Part shown: positions 16,306 to 25,115 of the stretch, one piece after another
Position numbering within the stretch: position 1 is the stretch's first letter
Layout of the letters: each line of letters begins with the position of its first letter
The notes under the pieces: generated by a model
Database searches by the model: none
Told to the model about the DNA's origin: nothing
What the model saw: the letters and a program-made list of their open reading frames with translations, nothing else
Assembly (NCBI RefSeq): GCF_014384805.1
Contig: NZ_JACRSS010000001.1
Coordinates: 248,001-312,000 of the forward strand
Reading direction: 5' to 3'
From: Guopingia tenuis
Lineage (GTDB): Bacteria; Bacillota; Clostridia; Christensenellales; Christensenellaceae
Length of the DNA: 64,000 nucleotides
Program-made: the position numbers and the translations under genes

Positions 16306-18258
16306 CTAAACTCTCCTTTTAAAACCCTTTTCCAGGTCTGCCTTTGAGAGTACAACGGCAATGGGACGCCCGTGCGGGCAGTTGGGAATAATACCCTGCT
16401 CTCGAATTTCACGGAGAAGGCGCTCAATTTCCGCCTCAGGAAGATTCTGACCCGCCTTGATAGCGCGTTTACAAGCCCCTTTTGCAATTTTTCCCAGCCG
16501 AATGGGAATGTCCTGCTCTCCGGGCCGCTCCATCAGAGAATGAAGAACATCTTCCATCACCATCCGGGGACTCACGTCACCCAGAATCTGCGGAACCGCC
16601 TGAATTTCATAGGTAAAAATATCCTCGCCCGAAGGTCGGATTTCCAAACCGATGGAACGGATCAAATCGATATTTTCTTCGATCAGCTCCCGTTCCTCAT
16701 GTGTGGCATGAAAGATTTCCCCAACCAGCAACCGTTGGCTGATATGCCGCTCGGTTTCCTGGGCCAGCAGCTTTTCATAAAGCAGGCGCTCATGCGCCGC
16801 ATGCTGATCTATGAAATACAGCGTATCGCCGGATTCCACAATGATATACGATAAAAAAGCGGAACCAAGAATTTTATAGTGGACAATTTGGGTGATGAGC
16901 GGCGCTGCTGGCGCTTCCCCCTGCCCATCTTCCGGCGTTTCTTCGGTCTCAGGCGGAAGAACCGTTTCCAAGGGCCGTTGGTGCTCTTCCGCGTTCTCAT
17001 CCTCTTTCTCTCTTCCGCCAAGAAAGCCTACGGCATAATCTTTTTCCCACAAGGCATTCTGCATTGCCTCCGGCGCAGGAGCCGATACCGCCGAATCCTT
17101 TACCTCTTTGGGAGCGCATTCCGGTCTTGGAAGATTCCCTGCCAGGTTCATGATTTCTTCAATGCTTTTTTGGAGCTCGCTTTGCCCCAGTTTTGCGGGT
17201 TCCCGCTTTTCTTCTGCCGCTTCCGCTGGATATTCCTTCTTTTCCGGGATTTGCAGCACTGGTGTACGTCGAAAAATTCCCAGCCCGTCGAGAACTGCAT
17301 TGTTTACCGCATATTCTACTGCATTTTCATCGCTGAAGTGCACCGTCAGTTTATTGGGGTGTACATTCACATCCACTTCACTGCGATCCATATCGATATG
17401 CAGCACATAAAAGGGATAATTTCCCTTCATCAGACGTTCCCCGTAGCTGCGCGCCACGGCGTTTTGCAGAGCGGCGGATTTGACATACCGTCCATTGATA
17501 TAAAAAGACCCGGCTTTTTGCGTTTTATACGTCCAGTTAGGCGAACCGATATATCCCGATACCCGGATATTGTTTACTGTAAAATCGACGGGGAGAAGCC
17601 GCTCTTTATATTCCATCCCATATACGCAAAGAACCGCCCCCATCAGGTCTCCGTTTCCCGGGCTGTGCAGCAGCGTCTTTCCATTGCAGGAATAGCGGAA
17701 AGAAACTTCCGGATAGGCCAGAATCAGACGGCTCACAATATCCGTAATTGCGGCGGCCTCTGCTCCCGGCTTTTTTAAGAATTTCAGCCGGGCCGGCGTA
17801 TTGAAAAACAGATTGTCGACAAGGATGCTTGTCCCTTCGGGAAGCCCGGCTTCCCGGATATATTCCACCTTTCCGCCCCGGGAATATAGCTCCATTCCTG
17901 CATCATGACTTTGGGCCCGGGAACGGATGGTAAGCATGGAAACGGCGGCGATACTGGAAAGCGCCTCACCGCGGAAACCCATGGAGTGAATCGCCTCTAA
18001 ATCAGCAAGCGTATAGATTTTGCTTGTCGCATGCTTTGCTATCGTCAGCGGCATATCTTCAGGTTCAATTCCCATTCCATTATCCGAAACACGGATCTCC
18101 CGAATACCGCCTTCTTCCACATGGATGGAAATCGCGGTGGCCTGCGCGTCCACAGAATTCTCCACCAATTCCTTGACAATGGACGCCGGGCGCTCGACAA
18201 CCTCCCCAGCGGCAATCCGCCCGGTTATGGTTTCATTCAGAAGCTGTATCTTTCCCAT
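16306..18258 (-). CDS. mutL: DNA mismatch repair protein MutL
   Basis: MutL couples mismatch recognition by MutS to strand incision. The 650-residue protein has GHKL ATPase motifs in order (ELVENSVDA, VSDNGMGI, GFRGEALSS), a low-conservation linker (about 335-450), and a C-terminal dimerisation/endonuclease domain with FIDQHAAHERLLYEKL, ACKRAIKAGQ and CPHGRP. These metal-binding motifs mean it should nick DNA itself, as expected in organisms without MutH. Start ATG at 18258 with AAAGGAG upstream, 12 bases past mutS. Confidence 0.96.
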   Translation of the reverse strand: MGKIQLLNETITGRIAAGEVVERPASIVKELVENSVDAQATAISIHVEEGGIREIRVSDNGMGIEPEDMPLTIAKHATSKIYTLADLEAIHSMGFRGEALSSIAAVSMLTIRSRAQSHDAGMELYSRGGKVEYIREAGLPEGTSILVDNLFFNTPARLKFLKKPGAEAAAITDIVSRLILAYPEVSFRYSCNGKTLLHSPGNGDLMGAVLCVYGMEYKERLLPVDFTVNNIRVSGYIGSPNWTYKTQKAGSFYINGRYVKSAALQNAVARSYGERLMKGNYPFYVLHIDMDRSEVDVNVHPNKLTVHFSDENAVEYAVNNAVLDGLGIFRRTPVLQIPEKKEYPAEAAEEKREPAKLGQSELQKSIEEIMNLAGNLPRPECAPKEVKDSAVSAPAPEAMQNALWEKDYAVGFLGGREKEDENAEEHQRPLETVLPPETEETPEDGQGEAPAAPLITQIVHYKILGSAFLSYIIVESGDTLYFIDQHAAHERLLYEKLLAQETERHISQRLLVGEIFHATHEERELIEENIDLIRSIGLEIRPSGEDIFTYEIQAVPQILGDVSPRMVMEDVLHSLMERPGEQDIPIRLGKIAKGACKRAIKAGQNLPEAEIERLLREIREQGIIPNCPHGRPIAVVLSKADLEKGFKRRV

Positions 18259-18270
18259 AAAACTCCTTTG

Positions 18271-20853
18271 CTATCGCACCATTTGCTTCAGATCGTTGAG
18301 GACCGAAAGGGCTTCCAGGGGCGTCAGCGAATTGATATCCAGCCCCCGGAGGGTCTGCTGGATCCTCGAGATATTTCTGCTCAATTCCTCGGACTTTTCT
18401 TCGGCCTCTTCTTTTGGCAGATCTAGTCCCTGCAGGCTGGGCTTGGCGTTTTTCTCCAATCCTATAAGAAGGTTTCTCGCCCGCTCCAAAAGAGCCTCGG
18501 GCAAGCCGGCAAGCCGGGCAACCTCGATGCCAAAGCTGCGGTCAGTTCCGCCGCGCTTGATTTTATGCAGGAATATAATCGTCTTTTCCATCTCTTTAAC
18601 CGTGATGGAATAGTTTTTGACGCCGGGCAGAATCCCCTCCAATTCCGTCAGCTCATGGTAATGGGTGGCAAACAGCGTTTTTGCCCCCAGGTTCTTGGTC
18701 TTTAAAATATATTCTATGGTGGCCCAGGCGATGGAAAGACCATCCAGCGTGCTGGTGCCCCGGCCAATTTCATCCAGAATCAGAAGGCTCTTTTCCGTGG
18801 CATTATTCAAAATGCTGGCCAGTTCGTTCATCTCCACCATAAAGGTACTTTGCCCGGAAGCCAGATCGTCCGAAGCCCCTACCCGGGTGAACACGCGGTC
18901 TACAATGGAAATAGATGCCGACGCCGCGGGAACAAAGCAACCGATCTGCGCCATAATTACAATCAAGCCGGTTTGGCGCATGAACGTGCTTTTCCCCGCC
19001 ATATTGGGCCCGGTGATGATCATGAGAGTATTTTCTTTGGTATCCAGATAGGCATCGTTAGGGACAAAATCCTGCCGCACTGTTTTTTCCACAACCGGAT
19101 GACGCCCCCCCTTGATTTCGATGACGCCATCCTCCCGGATCGCGGGCTTAACATAATCGTTATCGTAAGCCGCCTGGGCAAAGGACTGCATCACATCCAC
19201 CAAGGCTATAATCTCCGCGTTTGCCTGGAGAGCATTGATGAAGCCCGCCAGTTTTTCCCGGATTTGCAGAAACAGCTGATATTCCAGTTTGCTGCATTTA
19301 TCGCTGGCGGATAAAATCGTATCCTCCAGCTCCTTCAGTTCGGCGGTAATATATCGCTCCCCTCCCGCCAGAGTCTGGCGGCGGGTATAGCGGTAAGGCA
19401 CCTGGTTCAGATAGGACTTTGTCACTTCGATATAGTAACCAAATACCTTATTGAAGCCAATTTTCAGGTTTTTGATTCCTGTTTCTTCTCTCTCCCGCTG
19501 CTCCAACGATGCCAGCCAGTCTTTTCCGCTCTTCGTGGCATCCCGGTATTTATCCACATCTGCATTAAAGCCATCCCGGATAATCCCCCCGTCTTTGATG
19601 CCGTTAGGCGCATCGGGATGAATTGCGGATTCCAGAAAACGATAAAGATCCTCCAATGGATCCAGGTTTTCCCCGCTATGCTTTAATAAGGAGGATTTTG
19701 CCTGCAAAAGAAGTGATTTGATCCCGGGAATAGCCTCGAGGGACTGTTTCAGCGAAAGGGCGTCTCGGGCGTCCAATGTACCATAGGAGATTCGCGCCAG
19801 AAGCCGCTCAATGTCATAGATTCCGCCCAGCTGTGCGCGGAGTTCACTGCGCAGGCAATAATCATTCTTCAGCTCGTCAACCGCACTGAGACGTTCATTG
19901 ATGGCCCGTTTCTTTAAAAGGGGCTGCTCAATCGCTTTTTTCAGCAGCCGTCCCCCCATCGAGGTTTTGGTTTTATCCAGCAGCCACAAAAGAGATCCCC
20001 GCTTATTCTTGCTGCGGATGGTTTCCGTCAGCTCCAGATTCCGGTGCGTAAAGGGATCGACGATCATATATTCCCCTGTGGAAATCTTCCGGATTTTTTT
20101 GATATGCATGAGAGAGTTTTTCTGCGTTTCAATCAGGTATTGCAGAAGTGCTCCCGCCGCGGAAATGGTTAGGGATTTTGCTGAAATATCAAAACCCCGC
20201 AGGCTGATTACTCCGAAGTGCTGCAATAGGAGTTTATGGGCGGTGTCGTGCTGAAACGCCCAAGGGTAATAGGGAGACGCATAACAGTCCTTATAGGCGC
20301 CGACAATTTTTTTCAGAATCTGGTTTTCCTCTGGATAAAGAATTTCTTTAGGCGCAACCCGGGTCAGCACATTGGCAAGCTCCTGACCATTCTCTGCCTC
20401 TTCCACATAAAAACCGCCCGTTGAAATATCCGCGTAGGAAACGCCGAAGCGGCCTTTTTCCTCATAGAGGGAAAAGATATAGCTGTTTTCGTTCTCTTTG
20501 AGCATGGAGCTGTCGGCGACTGTGCCCGGCGTAATAATGCGGGTGATCCCTCGTTCCACCAGTCCCTTGGCCTGCTGCGGGTCCTCCAGCTGCTCACAAA
20601 TAGCAACCTTATAACCTTTATCAATGAGCTTTGCGATATATCCATCCACAGCATGATACGGAATGCCACACATTGGAGCGCGTTCTTCCAGACCGCAGTC
20701 CTTCCCCGTCAGCGTCAATTCTAATTCCTTTGAGGCAATTTTTGCATCTTCAAAGAACATCTCATAAAAATCGCCCAACCGGAAAAAGAGCAGACAATCC
20801 TTATTTTTTTCCTTGATATCCAGATACTGCCGCATCATCGGGGTAAGTGCCAA
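18271..20853 (-). CDS. mutS: DNA mismatch repair protein MutS
   Basis: MutS1 binds mismatches and small loops. The 860-residue protein carries the mismatch-wedging Phe-x-Glu in RLGDFYEMF, the Walker A ITGPNMAGKST, Walker B LLILDEIGRGTS and the composite-site histidine in TLFATHYHELTEL. Full-length architecture (connector, lever, clamp, ATPase) is intact. The start is a TTG at 20853 with AAAGGAGG 8 bases upstream. It heads the mutS-mutL-miaA-ynbB-HAD gene run from an extended -10 promoter at 20972-20980. Confidence 0.97.
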   Translation of the reverse strand: MALTPMMRQYLDIKEKNKDCLLFFRLGDFYEMFFEDAKIASKELELTLTGKDCGLEERAPMCGIPYHAVDGYIAKLIDKGYKVAICEQLEDPQQAKGLVERGITRIITPGTVADSSMLKENENSYIFSLYEEKGRFGVSYADISTGGFYVEEAENGQELANVLTRVAPKEILYPEENQILKKIVGAYKDCYASPYYPWAFQHDTAHKLLLQHFGVISLRGFDISAKSLTISAAGALLQYLIETQKNSLMHIKKIRKISTGEYMIVDPFTHRNLELTETIRSKNKRGSLLWLLDKTKTSMGGRLLKKAIEQPLLKKRAINERLSAVDELKNDYCLRSELRAQLGGIYDIERLLARISYGTLDARDALSLKQSLEAIPGIKSLLLQAKSSLLKHSGENLDPLEDLYRFLESAIHPDAPNGIKDGGIIRDGFNADVDKYRDATKSGKDWLASLEQREREETGIKNLKIGFNKVFGYYIEVTKSYLNQVPYRYTRRQTLAGGERYITAELKELEDTILSASDKCSKLEYQLFLQIREKLAGFINALQANAEIIALVDVMQSFAQAAYDNDYVKPAIREDGVIEIKGGRHPVVEKTVRQDFVPNDAYLDTKENTLMIITGPNMAGKSTFMRQTGLIVIMAQIGCFVPAASASISIVDRVFTRVGASDDLASGQSTFMVEMNELASILNNATEKSLLILDEIGRGTSTLDGLSIAWATIEYILKTKNLGAKTLFATHYHELTELEGILPGVKNYSITVKEMEKTIIFLHKIKRGGTDRSFGIEVARLAGLPEALLERARNLLIGLEKNAKPSLQGLDLPKEEAEEKSEELSRNISRIQQTLRGLDINSLTPLEALSVLNDLKQMVR

Positions 20854-20971
20854 TGATTTTGCCTCCTTTATGACTGCCGTTTATTTTCCCGCTGCATCGT
20901 TTTTGACGGAATGCATATTAGAAAACGACTTTTTATAAACCTATCCCTTATCGGCGGGATGATATGTGATC

Positions 20972-20980
20972 ATTATACCA
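20972..20980 (-). promoter_or_regulatory. Extended -10 promoter of the mutSL operon
   Basis: On the minus strand TGGTATAAT forms an extended -10 (TGnTATAAT). No good -35 is visible at 16-18 bp, as is common for extended -10 promoters. It lies about 120 bases upstream of the mutS TTG. Confidence 0.55.
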
Positions 20981-21036
20981 TATATTGTGTTACAATGCAT
21001 GGAAAAAATCGAAAATCAACGAAATTCTTCCTTTTT

Positions 21037-23424
21037 TCATGTAGTATGGTGAAATAGCTGCTGGGCATAGTAAACAGAAGCCATAGCGTCCTTGCCATAG
21101 AAATCTGCACCGATCTGGTCGGCATATTCCTGCGTCAAAACAGCACCTCCGACCATAACCTTGCAATCCGGTTTTGCTTTTTTCAGCATTTGTATGGTGG
21201 ACTCCATATGGAGTACCGTCGTTGTCATCAGGGCGCTGAGTCCAATGAGCTGCACCTGATTTTTTAATGCCTCCTCCACGATTTTTTCTTCCGCCACATC
21301 CTTGCCCAGGTCGATCACATCATACCCATAATTCTCCAAAAGGACCTTAACGATGTTTTTGCCAATATCATGGATATCCCCTTTTACCGTGGCAAGAATG
21401 ATCTTTTCCCGCTTTTCCTGCGTTTTTCCCAGGCGCATCAGGTGTTCTTTGATTACTTCAAAGGCACTTTTCGCCGCCTCCGCACTCATCAGCAGCTTAG
21501 GCAGAAAAACCGTTCCTTCTTCAAATCCCTTGCCCACGACATCCAGCGCAGGCACCAGCTCTTCATTGATGATTTTCAGAGGCTCTTTCCCTAGGTCGAG
21601 GTAAGCCTTTGCGGCTCCTGCCGCCTCTGCTTTTAAGCCGCAGAGGACGGCATCATAGAGCGAAGCCGCCTGATTTGCACTCTGGACAGCAGGGACAGGC
21701 GTTTCCGCCTGGCTGAATTTATTAATATAGGCATCAAAATTGGTATCCAGCCCCATGAGAGCCAGATATCCATAATATGCCCGCATCATTGCCTCTGAAG
21801 CGGGATTGATGATTGCAGCGTCTAATCCTCTATATAGCGCCAAAGTATAGAATCCGGCATTTAAAATTTCCCGCTGCGGCAAACCGAAGGAAACATTGGA
21901 TACACCAAGAATCGTCCGTACTCCCAATTTTTCCTTGATAAGCCCGACAGCCTCCAGCGTCACCTTCGCCGCGTCCGTTGCGGAGCTGACCGTCATGGTC
22001 AGGGCATCCACCACAATATCCTTTGGCTGGATGCCATAGGAAGCTGCCGTTCTGACGATTTTTTCCGCGATGGCCAGCCGTCCCTCAGCCGTTTCCGGTA
22101 TTCCATTCTCATCCAAGGTCAAGGCGACGACAACACCGCCATATTTTGCAACAAGCGGGAATACAGCCTCCATAGATTCGCGTTTTCCCGATACCGAATT
22201 GACCATGGCCTTTCCGTTATAAGCCCGCAGGGCACTTTCCAAAACCCGAGGGCTGGAGCTGTCGATTTGCAGGGGAAGATCGATGACCGACTGGAGCTCA
22301 AACAGGACACGATCCATCATTTCCTTTTCATCGATTTCCGGCAGGCCTACATTTACATCCAGAATATGGGCCCCGTGGTCTTTCTGCATGAGCCCCTCCC
22401 GCACTACATAAGTAAGATCCTTCTCCCGGAGGGCCTGTTTCATGAGTTTTTTCCCCGTGGGGTTGATGCGTTCACCGATGATTACCGGCTTTTCCCCAAT
22501 TTCCACCGTCTTGGAATACGAGCTGACCAGCGTCTGCTTTTTCTGTATTACCGGAAGAGGCGGAAGATCTCGGCAGATCTTCACCATCGCTTCCAAATGT
22601 GCCGGCGTCGTTCCACAGCAGCCGCCCAGAAGACGCGCCCCCCGCCGGGCCATGCGCTCCATGGAGGCAGCATATGTCTCCGGCGGGACGTCAAAAACGG
22701 TTTGTCCGTTTTCTGTCCGAGGCATACCTGCATTGGGGTTGACAATCACAGGCAGAGAACTATATTCCAGGAATGCTGGCAGAAGCATCTCAAATTGATC
22801 TGGACCCAGGCCGCAGTTCATCCCGATTGCATCCGCGCCAAGCCCTTCCAGGAGAGCAACGACGCCTGGAATATCCGCGCCCGTCAGGAGCTTTCCCTGG
22901 GCGTCAAAGATCATGGTGGCGGCAACCGGCAGTTTTGAATTTTCCTTTGCCGCCAAAAGTGCCGCCTTTATTTCCAGCGTATCGCTGAAAGTTTCCAACA
23001 AAATGAGATCTGCGCCGGCCTTTTCGCCTGCTCGCACCATCTGGGCAAATGTATCATAGGCATCCTGAAAGGATAGATCGCCAATGGGTTGCAGCAACTT
23101 CCCCGTGGGGCCGATATCACAGGCAACATAGCAATTCGGCCTTCCCCATCGGGCGACAGCCTGCCGGGCCAGCGCAACACCGCGTGCCACCGCTTCTCCC
23201 GCACGCTCTCCCATCTTTATGGAATTGGCTCCAAACGTATTGGACGATAGGATCCGACAGCCGGCGCGCAGATATGCCGTGTGGATCTCTTGAATCGTTT
23301 CCGGATGTGTAAAATTCCATTCCTCCGGCTTTTCTCCCGCCTGCAGGCCTGCCTGCTGCAGCATGGTGCCCATCGCGCCATCAAAAAACATTATTTGGTT
23401 TTGCAGATCCTCTAAAAACGGCAT
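21037..23424 (-). CDS. metH: Cobalamin-dependent methionine synthase, core without reactivation domain
   Basis: MetH moves a methyl group from methyltetrahydrofolate through cobalamin to homocysteine. The 795-residue protein contains the homocysteine/zinc domain (residues 1-290, zinc cysteines in MNCGLGP and LLGGCCGTTP), the pterin-binding domain (about 310-570, VIIGERINPTGKK), the helical cap (about 595-670) and the B12-binding domain (about 675-795, with the lower-ligand histidine in KGDIHDIGKN). The C-terminal SAM-dependent reactivation domain is missing; it is encoded separately just upstream. Start ATG has GGAG upstream. Confidence 0.95.
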   Translation of the reverse strand: MPFLEDLQNQIMFFDGAMGTMLQQAGLQAGEKPEEWNFTHPETIQEIHTAYLRAGCRILSSNTFGANSIKMGERAGEAVARGVALARQAVARWGRPNCYVACDIGPTGKLLQPIGDLSFQDAYDTFAQMVRAGEKAGADLILLETFSDTLEIKAALLAAKENSKLPVAATMIFDAQGKLLTGADIPGVVALLEGLGADAIGMNCGLGPDQFEMLLPAFLEYSSLPVIVNPNAGMPRTENGQTVFDVPPETYAASMERMARRGARLLGGCCGTTPAHLEAMVKICRDLPPLPVIQKKQTLVSSYSKTVEIGEKPVIIGERINPTGKKLMKQALREKDLTYVVREGLMQKDHGAHILDVNVGLPEIDEKEMMDRVLFELQSVIDLPLQIDSSSPRVLESALRAYNGKAMVNSVSGKRESMEAVFPLVAKYGGVVVALTLDENGIPETAEGRLAIAEKIVRTAASYGIQPKDIVVDALTMTVSSATDAAKVTLEAVGLIKEKLGVRTILGVSNVSFGLPQREILNAGFYTLALYRGLDAAIINPASEAMMRAYYGYLALMGLDTNFDAYINKFSQAETPVPAVQSANQAASLYDAVLCGLKAEAAGAAKAYLDLGKEPLKIINEELVPALDVVGKGFEEGTVFLPKLLMSAEAAKSAFEVIKEHLMRLGKTQEKREKIILATVKGDIHDIGKNIVKVLLENYGYDVIDLGKDVAEEKIVEEALKNQVQLIGLSALMTTTVLHMESTIQMLKKAKPDCKVMVGGAVLTQEYADQIGADFYGKDAMASVYYAQQLFHHTT

Positions 23425-23427
23425 CGC

Positions 23428-24078
23428 CTACTCCTCTCTAAATGCACAATTTCTATTTTCACATGCCTGACATTTGCTTTTTGCCACACATTTTTCTTTC
23501 CGGGGAGAAAAACCGATAAATGCAGTAACAGATTTGGTCGGAGAAAGCATGCAGCTTTCCGTGACAGTAAGACCGATCCGCTTTGGCGCCTGCGTCCATT
23601 CGAGCACCTTTTTTTGCAGAGAAATGGGAAAATCCCCATAACCGGGGGAATAGCGGCTGCGAAGATAAAGGCCTTTTTCTGCATATGCCTTTTTGATCTG
23701 TTCCTGGAGACCATCCAGGGATTCTTCCAGATACGCGGCCAGCGTTGCCTGCATTATAACGCCCTTGGCCATATCCCGCACCGAACATTCCCGAAGCATC
23801 CGATCTCCTTCCCATCCAAGCGTTGCCGCAAGAACAACCGTTCCAATGCACCCGGAAATATATCGAGTGAAATCCGAGGAATGCACCCATTCTTCTCCGA
23901 TTTTAACAGCGTTTTTCTCTAAATTGCATTGAATCGGAAGCTCGGTCCAGATATGGCGAGGCTGGAGCCGTGCCGCCTGTTCCCGGCATTCGGCTATGGC
24001 GCAGAGCACTTCTTCTTCCGGAGGGCTCGCTTTTTTATATCCCAGGTACCGCAGAATCTCCCGCTCAATTTGTTCCAT
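23428..24078 (-). CDS. Stand-alone methionine synthase reactivation domain
   Basis: The 216-residue protein resembles the C-terminal activation domain of long MetH proteins: a SAM-binding RYSPGYGDFPISLQ segment and TESCMLSPTKSVTAFIGFSP, followed by a Cys-rich tail (CVAKSKCQACENRNC). It should bind the cobalamin domain of MetH and allow reductive methylation of oxidised cob(II)alamin. The ATG at 24078 overlaps the metF end by 14 bases, and metH starts 4 bases after its stop. Order metF - activation protein - metH strongly supports the role. The four to five tail cysteines may bind a metal or cluster, which is inference. Confidence 0.85.
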   Translation of the reverse strand: MEQIEREILRYLGYKKASPPEEEVLCAIAECREQAARLQPRHIWTELPIQCNLEKNAVKIGEEWVHSSDFTRYISGCIGTVVLAATLGWEGDRMLRECSVRDMAKGVIMQATLAAYLEESLDGLQEQIKKAYAEKGLYLRSRYSPGYGDFPISLQKKVLEWTQAPKRIGLTVTESCMLSPTKSVTAFIGFSPRKEKCVAKSKCQACENRNCAFREE

Positions 24079-24949
24079 TGGTATCTTCCAGCAGATAGGA
24101 TATGTTTTGCATGATCTTCGCCGCCACATCCGGCTTGTTCATCGTATAAATATGGATTCCCCGCACGCCGTTGGCAATCAGATCGACGATCTGTTCTGTT
24201 GCATAGGCAATACCCGCCTGTTTCAGGGCTTTGGGATTATCTCCGAATTTATCTGCAATGGCTTTGAATTTCGGCGTCAGAGAGGTTCCCGAAAGCCGGC
24301 AGATCCGCTGGATCTGCGCCTGATTGGTTACTGGCATCACCCCGGCAATAACGGGAAGACGGATTTCCCGAAGCAGGGCGCGGTATAAAAAGCTATAGAG
24401 AACGTTGTTGTCAAAAAACATCTGCGTGGTAAGAAAATCGCAGCCCCGGTCTGCCTTCTCCTTCAGATGATCCAAGTCCTCTGCCTTGTTTTTGCATTCA
24501 ACATGCCCTTCGGGATAACAGGCAGCCCCAATGCAAAAATCTCCCCGCTCCTTAATCTCGTCTATCAGCTCAAAGGCATAACGATACTGTCGCGGGTTAG
24601 GGAAATCCATCCCTTCGGGGATATCACCGCGCAGGGCCAGGATATTTTCAATGTGTTCTTCCTTCAATCTGTCGAGCATCGCCGCTACATGATCCTTTGT
24701 GGAAGAAACACATGTCAGATGCGCCAAAGCCGTAATTCCAAGATCGTTTTGGATATGAGATGCGATGGCTACAGTATTTTGGGAGGTACCTCCTCCAGCG
24801 CCATAGGTCACACTCATAAAATCCGGCCGAAGGGCGGCAATGGCGTCCGCCGCCTGTACCACAGGTGAAAAATTGCCGCCCGCTTTTGGCGGGAATAATT
24901 CGCAGGATACGCTGACCTTTCCCGAATTCAACACGTCTATAATCTTCAT
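24065..24949 (-). CDS. metF: Methylenetetrahydrofolate reductase
   Basis: MetF reduces 5,10-methylene-THF to 5-methyl-THF, the methyl donor for MetH. The 294-residue TIM-barrel protein has the catalytic glutamate in SCELFPPK, the FMSVTYGAGGG segment, ILALRGDIPEG, GCDFLTTQMFFDN and the PVIAGVMPV strand. Length is typical for bacterial MetF. It is first in the metF-reactivation-metH operon, transcribed leftward from a promoter at 25039-25066. No SAM riboswitch or T-box is visible in the short leader. Confidence 0.95.
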   Translation of the reverse strand: MKIIDVLNSGKVSVSCELFPPKAGGNFSPVVQAADAIAALRPDFMSVTYGAGGGTSQNTVAIASHIQNDLGITALAHLTCVSSTKDHVAAMLDRLKEEHIENILALRGDIPEGMDFPNPRQYRYAFELIDEIKERGDFCIGAACYPEGHVECKNKAEDLDHLKEKADRGCDFLTTQMFFDNNVLYSFLYRALLREIRLPVIAGVMPVTNQAQIQRICRLSGTSLTPKFKAIADKFGDNPKALKQAGIAYATEQIVDLIANGVRGIHIYTMNKPDVAAKIMQNISYLLEDTNGTN

Positions 24950-25038
24950 TCTTTCTTCCTCTCCCCTTCATTGCCATAAGCCGCCGAAGGACTGTTCCGC
25001 ATGGAATAGAAATGGCTTCTCTATTCTTTTGCAGATTT

Positions 25039-25066
25039 ATTATATCATAAATTTCCATCCATCCAA
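25039..25066 (-). promoter_or_regulatory. metF operon promoter
   Basis: On the minus strand TTGGAT (25061-25066), 16 bases, then TATAAT (25039-25044), with TG one base before the -10. The -35 element lies within the T-run that ends the upstream collagen-like gene. Confidence 0.6.
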
Positions 25067-25097
25067 CAAAAAAGTGCAGCCGAATTGGCTGCACTTT
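25065..25097 (-). terminator. Terminator after collagen-like gene 1
   Basis: An 11-bp perfect stem, AAAGTGCAGCC with GGCTGCACTTT around a 5-base loop, is followed on the minus strand by TTTTTTG. It lies 19 bases past the stop codon of the collagen-like gene. Confidence 0.85.
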
Positions 25098-25115
25098 CCT
25101 GTTCTTTCGTTTTTG

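Noticed and set aside
24950..25020. SAM riboswitch or T-box upstream of metF
   Set aside because: The leader between promoter and ATG is about 85 bases and shows neither motif set.
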